A program made the position numbers and the translations under genes. Positions 58,256 through 64,000 of a stretch of DNA of 64,000 nucleotides are shown here, one piece after another. The notes under the pieces are model-generated. The model worked only from the letters and a program-made list of their open reading frames with translations, had not been told where the DNA came from and ran no database searches. This DNA comes from Buddleja alternifolia (lineage: Eukaryota; Streptophyta; Magnoliopsida; Lamiales; Scrophulariaceae): assembly GCA_019426215.1 (NCBI GenBank), contig CM033397.1, forward strand, positions 29,948,480 to 30,012,479. The letters are read 5' to 3'. How positions within the stretch are numbered: position 1 is the first letter of the stretch; every line of letters starts with the position of its first letter.

Positions 58256-58405
58256 TAGCTGTGGGTGTTGCACTAAGACAACACCTACATTGCCTCAAGA
58301 TAACACTTAAGATATTCCCCTTCATAGGGACGGCTCGTTAGCCCCCCCAGGCGACAAAGTTTGCCATACTTACCTCTACTCCCGGATATCCTATGCGGCA
58401 CACCC

Positions 58406-58421
58406 GGGAGTGGGGGGCATA
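58406..58421 (+). other. Polypurine tract
   Basis: GGGAGTGGGGGGCATA directly before the LTR start TGATGTGGGCC at 58422. Confidence 0.75.
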
Positions 58422-59815
58422 TGATGTGGGCCAAAAATGTCTAAGGACATTACGGTAATTTAACTCGTCACCGACGCGGGTCGAGCTACCTCCTGTGGAT
58501 CTAAGTCCGCGGGTAATATATTAGTCAAGCCCAAAAGGACTGGAGACCCAACATGAATACTAAGACTATTTTATTAGCTTAGTAATAATAATATTAAGCC
58601 TATTGTGCTACTGATAAAATAAGGCCCAAAGCCCATAGCCTATTGGGAGCATGAAGTGATGTTGATTATTTAGTTACCTCTCTTTTACTAGCTCCTTAGT
58701 GTTGATAACAACGCTCGGTGCAGCGAGGTTTATTTTATTGAATGGGTGACATGGTTCACGTTACCAGAGGTCACTTGTTAATGGGCATGGATGCCTCTTA
58801 GTATGTTCACAATCTCAATCTGTAACCTTAATGGGAGTAGGGAGACCTTGTGTAGGTCCTCTACCTCTCTCGGTATTAATGGAGGGATTATGGGGTATAA
58901 TCTCAATCCATGGCCTTAATGGGAGTGGGGAGACCTTTTGTAGGTCCTCAGCCTCTCTCGGTATATGGAGAGACTATGTGACATGATCTCAATCCATAAC
59001 CTTGGTGGGAGTGGGGAGACCTTTTGTAGGTCCTCAACCTCTCTCAGTACTATGGAGGGATTATGGGGTCGCCCATCCTCTGGCGAGGCATATATGGCTC
59101 GGGGGATTTTAGCGGTGCCACCCATGTTAACCTCGAGTGGGGTCGCATAAGGCCTCTGGTGGAAACGTAGTGAGCTTCCAGGGGTCTTATTTGTATTTTT
59201 GTTTTTCTCTTATGTGAGTGAAACGTTTAATCAACAATTACCGACAACAGCTGTCATGACAAATCGTAGAATAGCAAAAATAAACTAAGTATTAGAGTTT
59301 TGTAATAGCCTCAGTTGGATACAAAGATTCCAAGGGGCTTTGGTTCTGGGTGTTGTTAAATCATATGACGAAAACATCCAGCACTTAATAAAAATACGTG
59401 AGGGTGCACTTAGGCACCTCAAAGCTTAAGTAAAGGTAGCCAGCGCTGATGGGCGTCCCCACTCAAAGCCCATAGCCCATTACTAGCTCCTTATAAATAC
59501 CTCAAAGGAGCTGGGAAAGAAGGATCATCTGCTCTCCCCACCTAAAAGAGTGCTAGAGAGAAAGCAACTGACTATCATATAAGATTATCTACTCCCCCAG
59601 TAAAAAAAGACGCTGGCTAGAGAGAGTAACCTCATCAACGAACTACGAATCGACTTGTTCCCACATTGATTGGGTACGTAGGCAACTCGAAGTTACCGAG
59701 TGCAGTCTATACCAAAATCCACCTCTAACTTAGTTTGTCGTGAGTTGGATCGGTTCCTCCGCCCCACGTGGTCGAACACGTGACAATTATACTCTGACGA
59801 TTTTCAGCATCATCA
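58422..59815 (+). repeat. Complete LTR (right arm plus U3 start)
   Basis: 1394 bp from TGATGTGGGCC to CATCATCA. TATA box TTATAAATACC at about 59491. The first 222 bp (58422-58643) has no counterpart on the left side. Confidence 0.8.
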
Positions 59816-59820
59816 ATAAT

Positions 59821-60286
59821 GTAGAAGATATTTTTTTAAAAAAGCTAATAGAACAAAGAAATTAAAGAAAAGAAGAATAAAAATCCAGAAGAATGGAGAA
59901 GCACTGCAGAGAGAGACGTGAGTTGTGTGTGTGTGTGAGAGAGAGATTCAGATTCGTGATTTGATTTGAACTAAGGGCTTCTTATATGTATATATTACAA
60001 ACCAGCCCTTGAATTATTAGCCAACTACGAGTTGACCCAAATGGTTGCAAGTTGGACAGGCTGGAATGTGTGGGCTTGGTGCATATTGGCTTTATTTCAA
60101 ATCATGCTGAACATGCCCAAATGCCTTATATCTTCTACACACCCCATAACAAAAATTTCTGAATATATCATCATAGATTTTGATTTAGAAGGTCGACAAT
60201 GGCCAACACAATAAGCCCGTTTGTTTACCACATTCATTCTTGGATACCATCTGGTAAGTGGTATCCGTTATCACAAGATTATATTC
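59821..60286. other. Intergenic, no gene recognised
   Basis: Includes a short GT/GA microsatellite (59924-59945). A 60-codon frame at 60032 has no motif. Confidence 0.5.
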
Positions 60287-60466
60287 AAGCCTCTTTTTTT
60301 TTTTGGTTGCATAAAGGTTAGATGGGGAAGTCTAATCCCTTGGGTCGGGTCGCGCAAAGAGAAGCCCTCCCCAGAGTTGTGTCTCCAGTAGGATTCGAAC
60401 CTTTGTCGCCTCTAGGGGTCACAAGCCGCATACTACTTGGCCCAACCACTTTGGATAAGCCTCTTT
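60287..60466 (-). mobile_element. tRNA-derived SINE with 10-bp target duplication
   Basis: The body 60297-60456 is flanked by AAGCCTCTTT on both sides (60287-60296, 60457-60466). On the minus strand the head has an A-box-like GTGGTTGGGCCAAGTAG and a B box GGTTCGAATCC about 55 nt downstream. The tail is a run of A (T run at 60297-60304 on plus). Typical SINE ends and length of about 160 bp. It lies in the 3' flank of the P450 gene. Confidence 0.85.
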
Positions 60467-61410
60467 GAATGTGGTAATCATTGTTTTATCCCCATAATAA
60501 AAAAAGCATCAATCCATAACCTAGTTTTTAACCCATTTTAAGTAGAATTCTTCACGTCTTGAGAGAGTAGAGAGGCGTTGTGCTTGTACTTACCATGTGA
60601 AGATAAATAACAATAGAAATGAATATCTTTATTATTATCTTTTTGCTAAGAAGTGAATATTATTTTAATCTAAAACTTGAGCAAGAGGATGATTGAAGAA
60701 GCTAAATTATTAAAGTAAATTTTCAAGCAGTTGGATATATTCAAGAAAAGGAGCCAAAATAGAGCCAAGAAGGGTCGGGGTTGACAGGGATTTGAAGCAA
60801 GAGAGGCGCCACACACTGTTTGTGCCACCGTATTGAGAAGCGATTTTTTCACATATTCCTACCTTTTGGAATCCTATAAATGGTGTTTTTCCTATTTGTT
60901 AGCTAAATGTGAACTATTATGAATGATGTCCATTGAGAAATAACGATTTCTAAATTATTGGTTAGGCAAGTTATGCCGTAAAATTTTAGGCTTAGATTTC
61001 TTGTTTCTTGTTTATTCTCCGTGCTCTGATGCCTACCATCCCTGGTAATTTGAAAAAAAGTAGAGTAGTTTTTTGGGTTTCTCCAATGAATCTACCTTTT
61101 TGATAAAAAAGCCAGCCAAACAATTTGAGCTCAAATCCTTAGGATATCAGGCCAAGGCCAATTTATTATCGCAACCAAATTTCTTTTTGCCAATATATCC
61201 TTCCAGTTCTACCATATCTGTCAAGCATAATTTTATCACATTCAATCATATGCAAGCAACCAAACGAAGCTAATAGTACAGAGGACAAAGATGGCATAAC
61301 GGAGATGCAACAATTTATATCAAGCACATTGGTAAACTTAATCCACTCAGCTGAAAAAGAGTGTAGCCTAAGTCCTGATAAGTAAGATACATATAAAATA
61401 CTTCGTCTCA
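60467..61410. other. 3' flank of the P450 gene
   Basis: Downstream of the P450 stop codon (gene on minus strand). The near part should contain its 3' untranslated region and polyadenylation signals. AATAAA-like motifs are frequent because the DNA is AT-rich, so none is singled out. Confidence 0.5.
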
Positions 61411-63963
61411 TCAATTTCTTGGCTTTGGAATGGTCAACAATGGATGAAGCTTGTGAGTAGTTAACCCCAAAGTATCAACGTTATCTTCTTCTCCTTCCTT
61501 CAGTTTCCATTCAAACTCCTGCACTAATCTACCAATAGCTACACAAGAAATTAACATTGCTTGGAGAGCGCCCGCACATGCCCGTTTTCCCCCACCAAAA
61601 GACATCGTCTTGTGAAGCTCCAATGTATCATCTTTTCGGTTCAAAAATCTCTCAGGTTTCCATTCTTTTGGACTATCCCATATGTTGCGGTCCATGTTAC
61701 ATCCATATATATTTATAGCTATCTGCAAAATTTATTTATCATTACGAATGTTATATTTAAAACCAAATTTGGTACAGATTAAATCGTGATAATTAACCTC
61801 ACTGCCTTCTCGGATAGTATATCCTCCTAATTGTGCATCTTCATGGACATATCGTAATGGAACTATTGGGACGGGACTGTGCTTTCTTAATGTTTCATGG
61901 AAAATAGCAGCCAAATATGGAAGTTGGCATAGTTTCGCTTCTGTAAGTTTGTTAGATCCACATACACTTTGAATTTCCATCAGCAAACGGTTCTGTTTCA
62001 ACGCAAAGAGATAATATTAATAGGGTAAAAATGACTGAAAAATAACAAGTTATACTTCTTCTATCCCAAATTTATTGCTCTCATTTCTCTTAAGGGTGTC
62101 CCAAAATGATGCTTTGTTTCCCAAAAATGATGGTTGTGTTTGGTTTTATTTTGGGGGTGTTTTTGGTGAAAATTTTGGTGAAACATTTTATTGGGAGTTG
62201 AGTATTTTGAGAAAATGTGTTTGGTTTTGCTTTGAAGAATTAGTATTTTAATCATTTTTCGTGAGAATGTGTTTGGATTAGCTATTTTGAAATAACATTT
62301 GAGTGATTTTTTTGGTGAAAATGTGTTTGATTTTGTTTTCAGATGTAACAAAAATCAGTGTAGCAGTCAAATCATGTCAGCTTTTGTCTGAAAAAGTTGT
62401 TTTAATGATTAATTGATAATTGAAAAATATATTATAATATAAGTTTGAAATTATTATAATATATATGAATAATTATATAATTTCTAAAATAATTATTTAT
62501 TAATATATTATTTTATAAATAAAAAAAAGAAAAGAAAAAAGAAAAAAAAGGGGGGTGGGGAACAGTGTCGTCTTCCCCAACCCCCCACACATAACAAAAC
62601 ACACACACACACACACAAAAATACACACACGCACACAACAATACACACACACACAACAATACTCACAAACACGCACTGACACACACACAATTACACACAC
62701 ACAGACACACACACACACGCACACACGCTCTGACACACACACACACAACAATACACACACGCACACAACAATACTCACGCACACACAACAATACTCACAC
62801 ACACGCACTGACACACACAATTACACGCACGCACGCAGACACACGCACACACACACACGAAAACTAAAAGGACAAAGAGAGAGAGAGAGAGAGAGGGGAG
62901 AAAGAGGGAGGGGTGAGAGAGAGAGAGGAAAAAGAGGGAGGAGAGAGAGAGACCGGGGAGAGAGAAAAAAAAAATTTGGGATTTTTTGGAGCTAATATTT
63001 GGCCAAACATGGGCCCCATGTTTGGCCAAAAAATTCACAACCAAACAAGTTTTGGGTTGGGTTTTGGTGAAAAACCCAGCCCAAAACAAAACCAAACACA
63101 GCCGATCTTTTTCCTCAAAAAGACAATGTCATTTAAAAGTAATGATGTGACACCATTAACTCTTAACCTCTACTTTTAAATGAAAAATTCTTGTATGCAC
63201 CTGGTGTTGGATACACCGAAAGGTCCAGATTAGGCCACATCAATGCTTGCACCGATGTCACAGCTAATGTGGCATATTCCAAACCTTTTGGTGTTCCACA
63301 CCAGATTTACATAAGAAATTTCACTTTTAAGGGTAATAGTGAATTATTACAACAACTAAAAAAAAAATTCACTTTTCTAACTCTAGTCTAAAGCTTCATG
63401 TCAGATCAAACTAGACATAAGTATTATCACGGAGGGAGAATTAGAAGAAAGGACCGAGTAAAATGACCTGTCTTTCGGGGTCTTTAGAAAGTTCATACAT
63501 TGCCCATTCTGAAGTGACTAATGTAGTATCTGATGCTTCGATGATGGCTTCCCACAGAAGCATCAGTACTTGTTGTTCAGACAGCGTGTTTGCTTCGGAT
63601 AACAAATAGTCGAGATAACAGTTGACTTCCTGTCATAAACTTCGTCATAAATATCAAAGCAGAAAATGAATCTACAATTATATGATCTATATGAGGAAGT
63701 GAGAATACCACGCCGCAAGCAATACGTTTTTTCTGCTCCTCAATAAGAGCTTTCATCACAGCTTGCCTTCGGAAATACATTTGCTGGATTTTATATTCGA
63801 AGCCTTTGTTAGGGATCCATTTTAGATATGGAAAAAAATCTCTCCAATCCACCTCAATGGCACCTTCCATTGGATCAATCACTAAAATCTTGAATATCTC
63901 ATCTCTTGACAATGTAGAGCCTAGTTCCTTTACATAAATGGAATTCACATCCTCTCCAATAGC
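61411..63963 (-). CDS. Cytochrome P450 CYP701A, ent-kaurene oxidase type (3' part)
   Basis: Plant ent-kaurene oxidases turn ent-kaurene into ent-kaurenoic acid in three oxidations, an early gibberellin step at the chloroplast envelope and ER. Four exons, all phase 0 with GT-AG introns: 63963-63709, 63629-63468, 61992-61798 and 61722-61411 (stop TGA 61413-61411). They give 85+54+65+103 residues, roughly the last 60% of a ~510-residue P450. Motifs in order: [30 protein letters not shown]; oxygen-binding I-helix EASDTT; ExxR as [12 protein letters not shown]; haem loop [10 protein letters not shown] with the Cys ligand. The 3' end of the first exon could be at 63712 instead of 63709. The second exon is too short to appear as a long ORF. 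Frames and key residues are intact, so it is probably functional. The subfamily call is strong; the exact substrate is inferred. Confidence 0.9.
62598..62866. repeat. Compound (CA)n microsatellite
   Basis: About 270 bp dominated by ACACAC with interspersed AACAATAC and ACGC units. Long frames on both strands (Cys/Val-rich on minus, Thr/His-rich on plus) are artefacts. Confidence 0.95.
62876..62962. repeat. (GA)n purine tract
   Basis: GAGAGA and GGGAG repeats, purine-only on the plus strand over most of its length. Adjacent to the CA array in the same intron. Confidence 0.95.
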
Positions 63964-64000
63964 CTGGTGTATCAAGTAACAGTATAAGAAAATGAAGATG
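63964..64000 (-). other. Start of next upstream P450 intron
   Basis: Minus strand shows a T-rich tract and ACACCAG acceptor just before exon 63963. The 5' exons of the gene lie beyond the window. Confidence 0.7.

Larger units (their letters stand above)
56782..58421 (+). other. Interior of the palindromic element
   Basis: Non-coding. Three modules each consist of an imperfect hairpin closed by ACTCC/GGAGT and followed by a G run: about 57069-57112, 57483-57534 and 58374-58421. The last is the purine tract used before the LTR. A GC-rich tandem array lies between the second and third (57996-58255). No protease, RT or integrase motif in any frame. Confidence 0.75.
55611..59815 (+). mobile_element. 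Retroelement with inverted LTR arms (palindromic)
   Basis: 4.2 kb. It starts TGATGATG, ends CATCATCA, and is flanked by ATAAT on both sides (55606-55610, 59816-59820), which is a 5-bp target duplication. The ends are inverted copies of about 1.17 kb (55611-56781 and 58644-59815), mid-90s percent identical by eye. The right arm belongs to a full LTR (58422-59815) preceded by a purine tract. The left arm is the same LTR reversed and missing about 220 bp of U3. Both outer ends are therefore U5-type LTR ends. The interior (56782-58421) is non-coding, with tandem repeats like the hypervariable 3' regions of Tat-lineage gypsy elements. No gag or pol is present. Confidence 0.85.
62132..63103. mobile_element. 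Terminal-inverted-repeat element nested in the intron
   Basis: 972 bp with 24-bp inverted ends: GGTTGTGTTTGGTTTTATTT on the left and GGCTGTGTTTGGTTTTGTTT on the right when reversed. GAT flanks both ends. The motif GAAAATGTGTTTGG is repeated several times inside the left end, as subterminal repeats of class II elements are. Superfamily uncertain (PIF/Harbinger or hAT). No transposase. Confidence 0.6.
62055..63441. mobile_element. Stowaway-like MITE, interrupted
   Basis: The right end, reversed, reads ATTCTCCCTCCGTGATAATA and resembles a Stowaway terminus. The left end, CTTCTTCTATCCCAAATTTA, is a weaker match. TA lies outside both. Subtracting the nested element leaves about 410 bp, a normal Stowaway length. 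Confidence 0.45.
61993..63467 (-). other. Large P450 intron filled with repeats
   Basis: The 1475-bp intron has a GTCATT donor (63467) and an ACAG acceptor (61993). It contains a Stowaway-like element, a second terminal-inverted-repeat element nested in it, and long CA and GA microsatellites. The short introns on either side are 75 bp (61723-61797) and 79 bp (63630-63708). Confidence 0.85.

Noticed and set aside
57925..58310. Arg/Pro/Gly-rich plus frame and Gly/Cys-rich minus frame
   Set aside because: Both are produced by the GC-rich 30-bp minisatellite.
56301..59125. Identical 69-residue frames on opposite strands
   Set aside because: They are mirror copies in the two LTR arms and fall across the ~84-bp tandem repeats; no domain.
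62500..63095. Cys/Val-rich and Thr/His-rich frames over 100 residues
   Set aside because: Translations of the CA microsatellite inside a P450 intron.
63577..63708. Read-through of the P450 frame below 63709
   Set aside because: The frame crosses a splice donor; homology resumes at a proper acceptor at 63630, so the extra residues are intronic.

Overview
This is a plant nuclear window. It looks like a eudicot, possibly an asterid such as a Lamiales species, though that is inference. It is AT-rich, crowded with nested LTR retrotransposons, SINEs, MITEs and a Helitron, and has one recognisable host gene. That gene is the 3' part of a CYP701A-type cytochrome P450 (ent-kaurene oxidase, gibberellin pathway) on the minus strand at 61411-63963. 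It has four exons with GT-AG splice sites and continues past the right edge. No bacterial, organellar or RNA gene was recognised.

Layout. 1-7750: intergenic DNA with two tandem tRNA-type SINEs (1926-2369), a broken MULE transposase N-terminus (3863-4300), a direct duplication, a roughly 2.1 kb array of 22-bp units carrying TACGTCA (5515-7645), and a short telomere-like tract. 7760-18437: decayed Athila-type Ty3/gypsy element on the minus strand, cut by an assembly gap (18438-18529). 18530-26784: 3' half of a Sirevirus-like Ty1/copia element with an extra ORF in the env position. 27287-34862: solo LTR split by a non-autonomous large element (27613-33795). 37366-40335: compact element with an intact gag-protease ORF and no polymerase (TR-GAG type), inserted in a copia gag fragment.

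41431-45790: a long palindrome whose arms carry the last two exons of a C2H2 zinc-finger gene. A TRIM (42029-42966, target duplication CTTTC) sits near its apex, and a Helitron (43225-45638) sits in the intron of one arm. The uninterrupted insertion site survives in the other arm. 45955-49318: 5' half of another Sirevirus-like element. 49319-55605: mostly unassigned DNA with a Stowaway MITE (54522-54871). 55611-59815: a retroelement with inverted rather than direct LTR arms, outer TG...CA ends and a 5-bp target duplication (ATAAT). This is the most unusual structure in the window. 60297-60456: a SINE with a 10-bp target duplication. 61411-64000: the P450 gene, whose 1.5 kb intron holds nested MITE-like elements and CA/GA microsatellites.

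There is no operon-like cooperation here. The biology is genome evolution: nesting, template switching, gene-fragment capture and decay next to a hormone-biosynthesis gene. All identities and lengths were read by eye. No alignment or database search was run.
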